NCBI GenBank assembly: GCA_027922465.2
Contig: BQMF02000017.1
Coordinates: 1,674,001-1,738,000 of the forward strand
Direction: 5' to 3'
DNA length: 64,000 bases
Source: Turritopsis dohrnii
Taxonomy: Eukaryota > Cnidaria > Hydrozoa > Anthoathecata > Oceaniidae
Shown here: positions 43,730 through 55,582 of the stretch, piece by piece
How positions within the stretch are numbered: the stretch's first letter is position 1
Layout: every line of letters begins with the position of its first letter
The notes under the pieces: model-generated
Database searches by the model: none
Seen by the model: only the letters and a program-made list of their open reading frames with translations
Told to the model about the DNA's origin: nothing
Position numbers and translations under genes: made by a program

Positions 43730-45551
43730 TAGATGACAAGATGTATGGCTAGTATGATGATGCAACATACGCTATTAACACTGACGATTTCACTAGGGAA
43801 GAACTGAAAGAACGCATCAAAGGTTTCCAAAGCAATAATGCATCGGAACGGAATGATATTCTGATTGAGATTAAGAATACTTGTCCCAATGATCAACGTC
43901 AAACCCCCGTAAGTGGTGACAGAGCAGAAATATGAGCAAATAATGCCATTAACAAAGATGTCTTGGAAAAAATAAACCAAAGGGTCTGTTACAAAAATAC
44001 TTGTTTTATGTCGGACAGACAAATCGATACTTAGGGCTATATAAAAAACAGCACCTTTATGATACAATATCAAGCAAACGTTTTTCGAAAGTATACTAGA
44101 ATAGACTTTACAAATTCCAAAACATGATTTCGACAAGGATGATATTCAAAAAATATTGAAACAAACAGTTATCGTGTCGGATGGACAAAATGCTAATACT
44201 TTTGTAACTGACTCCAAATGGTTTTTGCTATGGAAGGTCAACCGTACTTTTAGTGCTCGCATCAACATCACTAAAGTGTTTGATACAATTTACAGAGAAA
44301 AGCTAATGGAAAACCTGTCTGCCTTTGGAGAGCCAAGAAGGATAGCAGATGCAATAAATATCTTCCAAAAGATACTGTGAAACTACAACTGGATCCTCAG
44401 TGCGAATGAGGATGGAGAAGGGACGAAGGATTAGGCAACCTGTAGTATTTATCACTGAAGCAGATTTTGGAAGGAACATTTCCTTGAATTCAAACTGTAT
44501 AGAACAGACTCAGATTTCCTAGTGTGGTTTAATTGCATATCAACTACATATCAATCACAAAAACAATGACAAAAACAGGACGAACCAGAGTCGAAGATTT
44601 TGAAACAATTTGAAACAATTGAAAGAGTTCAAATATTTAGATTCATGCATTGCAACTAGCAATAAAGAATGGCCTTAGTAGAAAATGCACTGAAAAAACG
44701 AAACAAAATTTGGGTATCAAAACTGGGTAGGAAACTTAAGATCAGAGCTACAGTCAAGAGCGTCTTGTTACATGGAGCAGAAAATTGGACCCTTACAAAT
44801 GCCATGAGCGACAAAATATATGGTACTTACACCTGAATGGTTAGAACCGTATCTGGTTTAAGAGAGCCAGGAAAACAAACAAGGACCTTTATGCTGGTCT
44901 GAAATGCATTGCATCAGTCATTAGACATGTGTGAAGAAGAAAGGGTGAGTTAGTGCTGAGCGCTTTTTCAGAAATCAATACAAGAAAAAAAAGGAAGACC
45001 AGAAACAACTTATGTGGGTTAGTAAAGAAGTAACACTGCATTTCCAGCAGAAGAACTGACAATTACCGCGGATGATTGTGAAGAATGGTCAATAATGGTT
45101 GAACGAACTTGAAATAAGGATAAACAAACCACGTCATATCACATGCTAGAAAGGTTTGCCCTTAGCTTAAAAACTGTAATTTTACGATAGTATGTTGGAT
45201 ACTTAGGCTTACTAAAACACTTTTTTCGTGGTTAAGTAGTGCAAAGAACATACGTTACGTCCAAATTTAATCCAATGCTCGCTCTTTCATTATACATTAA
45301 AAATTTACTTTCTCATGCTTAATAAGCGAGAAAACTGAACAAAAAAGCATGTTGCAACAAAATGTCCAAAATAGGTTGGTTAAACATTGGTTAAAATTAT
45401 TTTGTTTTGCAATTTGACTTTGTTAAAGAAACTCTCTCTTTCATTATTTAATTCCATGTTTCATTAGGTCCCGCAAGTCATTGCAAGAATTAAATCTTTT
45501 CTTTCATTGTATTATAATAGGCCATACTTCAAATGTTAAATCCAAACTTAC

Positions 45552-47102
45552 ATCGTTATCTTCCTCGCTTGAGTCACCAGCAGTGTTGGCAGGTACCCTG
45601 GTTAGATCAAAATATGAAGGTTAGAATCAAGAAACATCAATAAAGAGCTTAGTAGAGTTTTAAATGAATTTGGAACTGAATCCTTATTTCATGATAAATG
45701 AAATTTTCTTAAAGCTAACTTTTTTCTGTATTCAAGGCCAGATCATTAATATTGAAAGTTTTCGTTTTATTCTAGTGTTGGTATTATCTTTACGCTATTA
45801 TTCAAAAGGTTGACAAATTCAAAATTGGCAGCTTGTAATTGTTCTTTGAGGAAATGTTTAAGTAAGTAGTAGGAAGAGAAATGTGGATATTATAAATACT
45901 AAATACTAAATAAGCTAACGAGACTTAATTCAGTGGTATAGTTTGGGGTATATAACAAGGGGTTTTCATTATCAGACAAGTCGTGATAGAAGTAAAATAT
46001 CTTACGTGTGTGGAGGTGCTGTCGCCATATCTTTCAACGGACACGATAGTTTATTTGTTGATAAAGTTCTGCTGCTAAAAGCAAAAATATTCACTTTTTT
46101 AAAGAACAGTGCATTTGAACACAGTGCAATATTTATTGCTTTTCAAAATTTCTCCAGGATACTTGTAAGTAGGTTTTAGGTTCCTTTTTCATTTATACAA
46201 ACTAGTCTCAATACCTTAAAACAAAAATCTGAAATAGGTGTAGTAAAATGACACAATTAACCAGCTTCAAGAGGGCTGAAAGTTAACGAGCATTGGAATG
46301 AATTTCTTACTCAACATAAATGTCTTACCAAAGTGGTATGCTACAAACACCAAATGACCTGTTGTTACATTGTTTGTTTTTTGTTGCATATATTGATGAC
46401 CTTGATTCAGTTAGTCAGGTGTTGGTTTTTTATTTCTATCTCTAAAAAGTGAAAAGGAACCTAGTCATATTTTCAGAACATATTCTGGAAAGGAGATTAT
46501 AGTGAATTATGAGTTCCAACAATTTCAATTATCTAAAATCATTACTTTGATGATCTGATGGGAAGACAGATGCTGAATACAATCGATTCTAGATAAAAAG
46601 GAAGAATACTAAAATGTTGAGACAATCAATTGTTATGTGTAGTGAACATTTAAATAGGAACTTAAATTATTATGTTATTTATGAAAACCTAAAATGAAAT
46701 CTTACTTGAACAGTAATCTGCAACTGTCTGATGACGATTGGTTTAGTCGTTACTTTTTGTTGGGTATGTAGATGTTCTTGTTTAGTTGGCAAGACTTTTT
46801 TTATTGCTGAAAAGAAAACAGACCTTGAATAAATGTTATAAAAGAAAATAAAGTTAAATGTAAATTCCATGGCAATGACTTAACTCGTCAAAGAAAAGCA
46901 ATAAACTCTTTACAAACTATAAATTTCAAGAAGTTTAGAAATGGAAAACTGATGTCATCAAAATAAGAAAAACATTCTAACTTAATTATCTGCATACTCA
47001 ACACCTGCAAAACAGTGTTCAATTTTTAACTTACATGCGTTTATTGCTCAAGGTAACAATTTTGGTTAATGGCCCTCCTTTAACGTAATTTAGTTCATTT
47101 GG
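45552..47102 (-). CDS. Upstream small exons of the NLR-like gene (predicted)
   Basis: Exon 45597-45552 (46 bp; CAG acceptor, GTAAGT donor) codes VPANTAGDSSEEDND and joins in phase to EQVATAIGRKR at 39556, giving an acidic-then-basic linker before the HEPN domain. Exon 47102-47035 (68 bp; GTAAGT donor) codes PNELNYVKGGPLTKIVTLSN and its phase-2 end joins in frame to the 46-bp exon through an ATG codon formed across the junction, which could even serve as the start. The intron between 45552 and 39556 is about 6 kb. Phase agreement at both joins is the main evidence; there is no protein homology to check it. Confidence 0.5.
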
Positions 47103-47815
47103 CTTTCAAATGAAAGAAAGGTTTTGGTTTTCTATTTCTGTCTCTAAAAAGTGAAAAGGAACCTAGTGATTTTTTCAAAACACATTCTGGAAAGGAGATT
47201 ATAGTGAATTATGAGTTCCAACATTTTCAATTATCTAAAATCATTACTTTGATGATCTGATGGGAAGACAGATGCTGAATACAATCGATTCTAGATTAAA
47301 AGGAAGAATACTAAAATGTTGAGACAATCAATTGTTATGCATAGTGAACATTTAAATAGGAACTTAAATTATTATGTTATTTATGAAAACCTAAAATGAA
47401 ATCTTACATGAACAATAATCTGCAACTGTCTGATGACGATTTGTTACTTTTCGTTGGGTATGCAGATGTTCTTGTTCGGTTGGCAAGACTTTTTTTTATT
47501 GCTGAAAAGAAAATAGACCTTGAATAAATGTTATAAATGAAAATAAAGTTAAATGTAAATTCCATGGCAATGACTTAACTCGTCAAAGAAAAGCAATAAA
47601 CTCTTTACAAACTATAAATTTCAAGAAGTTTAGAAATGGAAAACTGATGTCATCAAAATAAGAAAAACATTCTAACTTAATGATCTGCATACTCAACACC
47701 TGCAAAACAGTGTTCAATTTTTAACTTACATGCGTTTATTGCTCAAGGTAACAGTTTTGCTTAATGACTCTCCCTTAACATAATTTAGTTCATTTGGGTG
47801 ACTGTGTTTTATATA
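46420..47815. repeat. Tandem duplication, unit about 700 bp
   Basis: 46420-47120 and 47121-47815 align nearly end to end; offset 702 at the left and 693 at the right. Shared landmarks are CTCTAAAAAGTGAAAAGG, GATGGGAAGACAGATGC and the GTAAGT-ended exon-like block. Each unit contains one A-type block (47102-47035; about 47795-47730) and one B-type block (about 46810-46703; 47495-47407). Confidence 0.9.
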
Positions 47816-50417
47816 AAAAACATGAAAGTACTGTGATACAATTAAAAGGAAAAAGAGCAGGTCAAAAAGAAATTTAAACGAGATTGCTATGAAAATCTGT
47901 ATTTCCTTGGAAACAATAGTAGGTCATCTCAGGAAATGTCAAAGGATTTCCCATCAGTCCAATAAAGAATCCGACAAAACATAATTCTGGTTGGTTCATT
48001 GAAATAGGGGAGGAGGGTTTATTTTGTTTATGTCGATATGTTTTTATTTAGTATGTAACATTCCCTTACAACAGATTGAGTTTTATTACCAAGTCAAAAA
48101 TCTAGTGATAGAACTGGAATAATTTCTTAAACTATGCGAGTCAAAATGAAATAGATTCTAAATATTTTAAATGGCCAAAAAGCAAACTGTTCAATGAAGA
48201 CTGGAGAACTGAAAACTTAGAAGCATCAAATCAAAAATATTATTAATTATGCAATCTAAACAATATTAAAAAATGTACAGCAATGGTAACCTGCAAAGGC
48301 TTGTTGCTATAGGATGTTACTTTTCTCAGGATGTTCTTGGATCAGTCTGTATCAAAGTGTTGCTTTAATATTTCTGCCACTGAAATAAAACAAAATATTG
48401 ATAATTATAACTGTTACAGTAACATGACTGGTTTTTAAACTTGAAGTTTTGAAAAGTTTAGAAATGGGAAACAAAATGTCATCAGATATCAGGTATTAAT
48501 ATTATCAAAAAATTCCAGACAATTTTGAATATTAAATTTATGTCTGTGTACTGAAAGAAATACCTGGAATGGAGCGTTTAGTTGATAGTGTACAGTTCTT
48601 TGTTGCACAGCTCAATTTCTCAATTTTGGTTGTTGAGGCTCTCCTTTAATGCAATTTGGCTGTGTATTTGGCTGTAACGACCGTGCTTTCTAAAATATAA
48701 AAGCCTTCAATTATCAACATGTAAACATAATGATGAAACTGGATCAGAAAAAAACTTTAATTAAAGATTGAAATTAAGTTATTAAAAACTTTAAGGTGAC
48801 TCCTAGATAAATTAGTGGTATCTTATCAGAAGCAAAAGTGACTCATTCCAGGCTCAAAAGGTTTGGCTTCTCTATCACTCCAGTAAAGAGCGTGCAAACA
48901 GCTTGAATCATTCTCCAATCAATACCTGGTTGGTTCTGCAGAAGTGGCTATCTGCAACAAGATGAAGAATGTGGTTCTGCCCTTTTGCTAATACAGCTTT
49001 GCTGCTACTCTTAGTATATACGATGTTCTTGGATGAGTTAGGCAAGTGGTGCTGCTTTAATAATTCTGCCACTGAAAAGAGAAACAAACCTTGTGAAATT
49101 TTGATCATGAGCTATTCAAGTGATTAAAGTGCATAACCAGTTCATCATCAATTAAAAAATGATAGTGGAATCTACACAATATTTAAAAATCTTACGATTA
49201 AGGCAATCTGCAATAGGAGGAGGATGTGTTGCTTTATAGTTACTTTTCGTTGGATGTATTTTACTTCTGAAAAAGAAAACAAACCTTAATTTTGATCAAG
49301 TTTTATGAAAAAGATTTCTTTGATAGAAAACCTTAAGTCCTTGGCTATGTTTTAACTTCGAAGTTTTGAAAAGTTTCGAATGGAAAAAATAAAGGCATTT
49401 ATAGAGGCATTTCAAAATAGAAAAAATTGAAATTTTCTCAATATATACTTAATGAAATAACAGCAAAAGAATGCAGACTTTAGGTTACAGTTCTTTGCTA
49501 CGCTGCTCAAGCTACAACTTTTGGATGATGAGGCTGTCCTTTAACGTAATTTAACGTATTGGGATGCAACGACCGTTTGCTCTCAAACATAAAAAGATTA
49601 AATTATCACAATGAAAAAAAACAAAAAAACCCCAGGAAACTGGAAGAGAAAGAACATAAAGCTAACTCCTGAATAAATTAGTACTGTCTTATTTGAAACA
49701 AAATTGACTCAATCAAGACTAAAGCAGTTTGGCTTTATTCAGGTGAAGAATGTGAGAATAGTAGTTTTAAATGTTTTTTTCAAGTAACAAAAATTTTAGG
49801 AAACACCATGATGAAGGAATCTGCATAAATTCCATGAAAGAGTAGAAAACTATTGAAAACTAACTTGTGATTGCGTCACTGGGCAACCAAAGAAAATGAC
49901 GACACTTCAAAATGCTTCAAAAGTTTTGTTGTACAAACTTCGATGAACTAGGTCTTCAAATGCAACAAAACTAAAATGGAACTAAATGGAAATTTAGAAA
50001 AAAAGTAATCAAGGACTGGGGTATTCTGAGACAGTCAAAAGTCAATTGCTTGCATTGTAGGTTCCAGAATCAAATTTGAATTTTCCATTTCACAGTAAGA
50101 ATTTGAATCATTGAAGAGAGGGCCTACTGGTGGTATAAACACCACACCCAAACTATTGTAAAAGGTCCATAAAAAATTTTGAAATTAGCAAAAAATGAGA
50201 ATAATTTTCAACCTCCCTTATTTATGGCTATTGTCAAAAACAGACTCTGCATTTACAGGCTGAGAAATCAAATTAACAGAGCAAAGATTTTGAAGATTTT
50301 AGTAACTTCTTGTCAATTAACATCAAAATTACTTACCTGAGTTTAAGGTTACTTGAGTTTAACGATGCATTTTTCAGTGTCATGTGGCTGTCTGTTAGCG
50401 ACGTTTTACCTCTATAT
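47816..50417 (-). other. Further exon-like blocks related to the duplication
   Basis: More diverged A-type blocks lie near 48686-48560 and 49600-49490 (shared LNYVKG-coding sequence). B-type blocks lie near 48381-48290, 49073-48928 (AELLKQHHLPNSSKNIVY, open, GTATTG donor) and 49268-49198. A possible further exon at 50417-50338 has TTTCAG and GTAAGT borders and codes YRGKTSLTDSHMTLKNASLN. Some blocks contain stops in the frame used by others. This is probably a decaying exon array of the gene whose last exon is at 36593-39556, but transcription is not demonstrated. 50418-51184 shows no gene. Confidence 0.35.
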
Positions 50418-51184
50418 CTGAAAAAATGAGAAAATATCAGTAAAAAAAAGTAAAAGTTGAAAAAGTAAACATGTTGCTTTATAATGAAAGTAACAAAACA
50501 TGTAGAACTTTTGAAGGATATTTCTAAATTCAGCAACACAACAAAGCTACCAATGGGCACCTTCTTGTACTTCCAAAGGTTAAACTTGAACTAGGTCAAT
50601 CATTCAAATATATATATAATGGAGCAAACTATGTCATATCACTACAGAAAAGTAACTACCATCATTCACTAAAGAATGAAGAGAAGATATGTGTCATGAT
50701 CGCTATGAAGATATGTTGCCTAACTATACATACTGTTCATTGTTAATAAATGAGCTTTAGAGAGGGGCGACAAACATATCGGTCAGCTGTTATATTCTTT
50801 AAAATTTACCAAGCTAACAAACAAAAAGAATATAATATGTTTACACAGAGAATGATCAATTCAAATTTTATGTGATGTTGTAGGCCAAATCTGAATACTT
50901 TGTTTGAAAGTTTGAGCTAATATTCTTTTAACCTTGCTATCTTCAATATTTATGGCCCGTCGGCAATCACATTTTTAAAATGGTTAAAAGCCTAATTTGG
51001 TTTCCTTTTTGGGTTTTTTTGCACAAGGAAGACATTATAGTGCATCTGGGGATGTCTTTATCTTGTAGTTGTGAAGATGAAGACATGTCTCTGTTGAGAA
51101 GAAATAAAGCAAACACATTTCTGAAGCAAGAACAATTGAGCACGTTCTTACGTTTTTCTTACTTTTTGGACAATTCTTAGCCTA

Positions 51185-52037
51185 CATGATTTTTTTTTAT
51201 AAGCAACTGTTGATTTTGATCAGAACTCAAGTTGCTTAATTTTAAAGCCAAAATCCCTACTCAAGTTGCTTAACTAGTTGCTTAACTTTCCTAACTTATG
51301 AAATCGAAAAGGATGTATATACAACAACTTAATATGTTCATGCTACAGTATATTGAAAATATAAGAACAAAATACAACAAGAATACAAAGGATAAAATCG
51401 TGCCCATGTCTTCTTGAATCGTAATTTGAAGCATACATGTTTTTTTTTATAAGCATTGCACTTATAAGCATATCTAGGCTCAGATATGGGAAAAAATTAA
51501 GCATATACTAAGCATTACCTCGAGCCTACAAAAAAATATAAGTTACTTTGTAGTACAGCTACTTTGTTTTTGTGAAGCCATTGCAATTCGAATGTTTAAA
51601 TAAAAAATTCGAATGTTTCGTAGGAATTCGAATGTTTATAAAAACTTTGAATGTTTATGTGAAAATTGCAAGTGGTTGAAAAAGACTTCGTAAGGATTTT
51701 GACGCAGGAATTTGTCGAGTGTCTACGTTTGAGTTTTTAATTGAATTCTAATAGGCAAATTTAAGCATATTTTGAGCCTGATTCACTATCTTTTGTAAGC
51801 ATCCTCGAAAAATTTATGTTAGGATATAAGCATCCCTCAAGCATTTTTTCAGCCTTAAGCTCTCGACCTAAGCATCTCTGAGCCTGTTTTCGGATTTTTA
51901 TATGCTTATAAAAAAAACATGTATTAATACTTTTAGTTGCTTAACCAGTTAGGCTCTCAGTACTGGTGTTGCTTAATTTACTTACCAAAACGAGTACCGT
52001 TGCTTATAAAGGGGGTTGCTTATAAAAAAAAATCGTG
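51185..52037. mobile_element. TA-flanked element, CATGATTTTT..ATAAGCAAC ends (outer)
   Basis: CATGA, T9, ATAAGCAAC at the left and the inverse GTTGCTTAT, A9, TCGTG at the right, with TA on both sides (51183-51184, 52038-52039). The word GTTGCTTAA recurs internally. A related element is nested inside at 51436-51921. Non-coding. Confidence 0.85.
51436..51921. mobile_element. TA-flanked element, CATGTTTTTT..ATAAGCA ends (inner)
   Basis: CATG, T9, ATAAGCA and its inverse with TA on both sides (51434-51435, 51922-51923). The internal words TAAGCAT and GAGCCT replace the GCAAC words of the outer element. It contains GAATTCGAATGTTT repeats near 51590-51660. Non-coding. Confidence 0.85.
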
Positions 52038-52551
52038 TATCTTCTTATAAACTAGGTTCTGAATGTGTATTATTATGTTTAGAATTTGCAGTTTTACAAA
52101 ATTCCATATTTCATCAAAATGAGACAACTTTAAAGTTAATCATTTTCATAAATTTCCCACGTCCGTAATCAATTTTATGTTTTTCTGAAAGTGTAGAGAT
52201 TTGATTTTTTATGTATAAGTGGTGTTTTAGTTTAATTTGAGAGTCCTGGATATCTGAAATTGAAACTGGATATAAACATTATAACATTTTAAAATCTTAT
52301 GCTAAATTCAAGTTGAATCATTTTTAAAGACTTTGTCCCGTCGGTATTTGGCTTGCTATGAATTTTTGTTGTTGTTTCTGTCTTATTTAAAGGTATATAT
52401 ACCAGATGACTAATTTCGAAGTTTGGGGTAAACAAAAGATTTATATGTCATTGAAATTCAGTACTTTTTGAGACAAAATTCATGATAGTGTCTTCAAGGG
52501 CCAGTCCTGGGTCAAAAAATATTAAGAAGTTGCTTTTGAAGGTAATATATA

Positions 52552-52778
52552 CCTTAAGGGAAGAAATTGTTTGCGGAAGAAATTTTTGCGGATAAATGAC
52601 CCAAAAATGCCATATTTTGTGGAAGAAATTTTTTTGCGGATGACGACCTCAAACAAGATTTTGCGAAATTTATTTTTGTGGATGACCAATATTTATTCAT
52701 TTTTGCGGTTTTTGCTCAAATCCGCGAAAATAAGTTCCACAAAAAAAAGTTCCGTAATACAAATTTCTTCCACAAATC
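52552..52778. mobile_element. TTAAGG element, GCGGAAG variant, right end lost
   Basis: TA precedes CCTTAAGGGAAGAAATTGTT. The sequence matches both arms of the 29337 element (GCGGAAGAAATTTTTGCGG, then AAATCCGCGAAAATAAG) but ends without the terminal complement. 52779-53806 shows no gene. Confidence 0.65.
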
Positions 52779-53806
52779 CTTCTCTATTCATGACAAGGCC
52801 AGAACAAGCAATTTTAGGGCAGTAATTTAAAATTTTGGGAGCCTTTTTTTTAGTGATTACAGACAGGACATGTACAGATTTGGTGGCACAATTCACCCAT
52901 CAATGATCATACTGTGGCATCTTCATCTTTTTCCCTATTCGTATTTATTTATTATTCACATTCATTATGAATTACACAATTCAAATTCAAACTTCACGAA
53001 TCTTTAATAAAAACAAGGTGAAACTTTTTATGAATTCATTTTGGCATAATTTGATAAAAGAAATCCCATCTTGTATCCAAATTGATCAATCCTATTTAAA
53101 AATATGAACATTTTTTTATTAATCTTATCTTGCAACTAGTCCTCAAGCTCAAGAAAGAAAATTCTAGTGTTGTGACTTCAGCAGCACGTTTTCTTTATGT
53201 TTTTGTTTGACAATAATAGATCAGGAGGAATATGACGATCTATTGTGTGCGAATTTTGATAAAAATCATAAACACATGAATGCCCCACCACTTTTACATG
53301 TTCTCGCAAAACAAATTTCCCGCGCTAAAATTCCAAATCCCATTTTGAAACACAAAATATGCAATGTCAGCTAATTATTGAAAACTGTCTTGTGTAACTC
53401 CACCACGAAAAGTTTAGGATCGTGAATTGCAACAATTTATCATATCCTTTTACATAATCACGTTTTATGTCATACCATTTTTTCTTTGTTTATGTTTTTA
53501 GGATCAAAACAACTTGAATTCAGAGTTACGTGCAAATTACAAGAAAATTAAGTAGTCGCTTCTTCATTCCCCTCTCTCTGGAGAGAACATTGAATGAGCT
53601 TAAATAATAGCTGCTGCTTTCTCGAATTAGAATTTACCAAGCTGAGAGCGAAAATACATCTACACATCCCCACTCCGACAGTTGTTTTCACAATGATAAG
53701 CCAGATGGTTTGTTTTTAATGTATAGAAGTATATTTTTAGTGCTGTCATAGATAGCCTGTGATTAACTTTCGGTTTGCTGGTAAAAGCTTCACAGATTTC
53801 TCTGTT

Positions 53807-54065
53807 CATAAAATTCAACATGACTTTTGACAGCCGCATAAATATCTCGCGAATTTATTAAGTTGCTCAGATCTACTTCATCAAGACACGTATTTATTAA
53901 ATCTATCCCACTTTAAGTATGTCTTGGTTAACCGAATCTTTTAGTAAGTGGGACTCACTGCTCAGATTTACTTCATCAAGACACGTATTTATTTGTTTTA
54001 ACAATTTAACTAAGCAAGATTGCTATATTCCCAAGGTCTTGTTCATCTTCACAGAGATATGTATC
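53807..54065. repeat. 259-bp direct repeat, left copy
   Basis: Nearly identical to 55324-55582 (offset 1517). Internally it holds a further duplication: GCTCAGATYTACTTCATC occurs twice around a ~55-bp block that starts TCCCACTT and ends AAGTGGGA. No protein-coding similarity. Confidence 0.9.
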
Positions 54066-55323
54066 ACAGATTTCTCTGGCAAGCCTTCCGGAATTTTGAT
54101 TTTCTGTGTTGAGAGAATTCCGTGCGAAGGAAAAGAACTTAAAAGAAAGAAGTTTGAAAAAAAAACGAACGAACCTGAAAGTTTACTTCACTATCACTTT
54201 TTTATCATCTGTCTCTTCGTCTACTTCAAAGTTTCGAAAAGGCGTTGCATAAAACCGATCTAAATAACGTTTCTCGAATACACTTTTACTTACGTGTTTT
54301 TTCTGTCGTTGCGAATTCGGAAATTCATTATGGTGAGTGTGATCATAGCGTAACAAATGATTTTATTCTTAAGCAAAAATAATAATTGATTAAATTCCTT
54401 TTTGATGACATCAAGAGTAAAATAATTTTTGGTTTCCATGTAAACCTGTACGGTCAAAATAAAATTTTTTTTTTCACCTGAAGATGTAACTGTTGTTACA
54501 AAAAGCTTAGTGAATTTCAACATTTTAAACAAAGATGCTGTTTTTTTAATGAATGTTATAAAACTATTAGTATATATAAAACACGTCTATCTCTCTCTCC
54601 CTATGACATGGTATACAAAACGCTTATGCATCTGGAAGATGAACGTGGAGGAATAAATTCAAAACGCGTTCTGTGTTATAAGTATGTTGCATCTTGAGCT
54701 GAGAGACGTGAAAGGTCATATGATATTCATATGGTAACCCTTGGTTTTCAACAGTCGGCAAACTGAATTATTTCCGAGGGACCACGTGACCAAAATTGAG
54801 AATGTATGTCATCTCATGACTTAACTTTCACGATTGGGACATCGAGATCGTAAAACAAGATTTAGGAAACATTAGCATGTGTCAGGTATACAAAACAGTT
54901 TGGAAGGTATATAACAAACATGCACAACTTTTTTAATAGAATAATACTATGTGATTATGAACGTAACAATGTCCAGTGCGGCGCCCCATAATTTTTAAAG
55001 TATAATAATGCCGTTAACAAGAACTTTAAATGGACCTGGTAAATCTATCCCACTTTAAGTATGTCTCAGTTAACCGAATCTTTTAGTAAGTGGGACTCAC
55101 ACTGTATGAATGCTATATGACGTGCATTTAGCTACCTTCGTCGTCTCGGTTTTTTAGGTGTACTTTTCCGTGTCTGTTGGTGTTGCATAAAGCCATTAAG
55201 TTTATCATTAGGACAGCTTTCTATAGCCGCATAGTTGTCGTGTCGAACTAAATTACTTTCATATTCGGGTAAAATTTGACAAAAATGCGACAGTTACTTT
55301 ACACACGTTTTTTTTTTGCCGAA
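54066..55323. other. Spacer between 259-bp direct repeats
   Basis: 1,258 bp without a recognisable gene. A partial third copy of the TCCCACTT...AAGTGGGA block lies at about 55039-55095. If the flanking repeats were LTRs this would be a very short non-coding retroelement, but TG..CA ends, a primer-binding site and a target duplication are not evident. Confidence 0.45.
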
Positions 55324-55582
55324 CATAAAATTCAACATGACTTTTGACAGCCGCATAAATATCTCGCGAATTTATTAAGTTGCTCAGATCTACTTCATCA
55401 AGACACGTATTTATTAAATCTATCCCACTTTAAGTATGTCTTGGTTAACCGAATCTTTTAGTAAGTGGGACTCACTGCTCAGATTTACTTCATCAAGACA
55501 CGTATTTATTTGTTTTAACAATTTAACTAAGCAAGATTGCTATATTCCCAAGGTCTTGTTCATCTTCACAGAGATATGTATC
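55324..55582. repeat. 259-bp direct repeat, right copy
   Basis: Starts CATAAAATTCAACATGAC and ends ACAGAGATATGTATC exactly like the left copy; the sequence diverges abruptly on both sides. Confidence 0.9.

Larger units (their letters stand above)
41120..45130 (+). pseudogene. Decayed non-LTR retrotransposon with nested insertions
   Basis: Broken plus-strand frames show LINE protein remnants in order: NPEVIIIF and FVEECKLQALNTY (endonuclease), KLKLNWNKHLAAQKLNELYQ, a REELKERIKGFQSNN block (43780-43830), ITKVFDTIYREKLMENL (RT, about 44270), then SVLLHGAENWTLT (about 44770) and GRPETTYV. Many stops and frameshifts occur, so it is long dead. The outer DNA transposon 42142-43729 interrupts it. 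The clade is not assigned. It sits, with the insertions, in the large intron of the NLR-like gene, in the opposite orientation. Confidence 0.65.

Noticed and set aside
43495..44136. 213-codon minus-strand open frame with hydrophobic stretches
   Set aside because: It overlaps the plus-strand remnant of the decayed LINE and part of a transposon end; no domain is recognisable.
53807..55582. LTR retrotransposon
   Set aside because: The direct repeats are suggestive, but no TG..CA ends, primer-binding site, polypurine tract, target duplication or coding core was seen.
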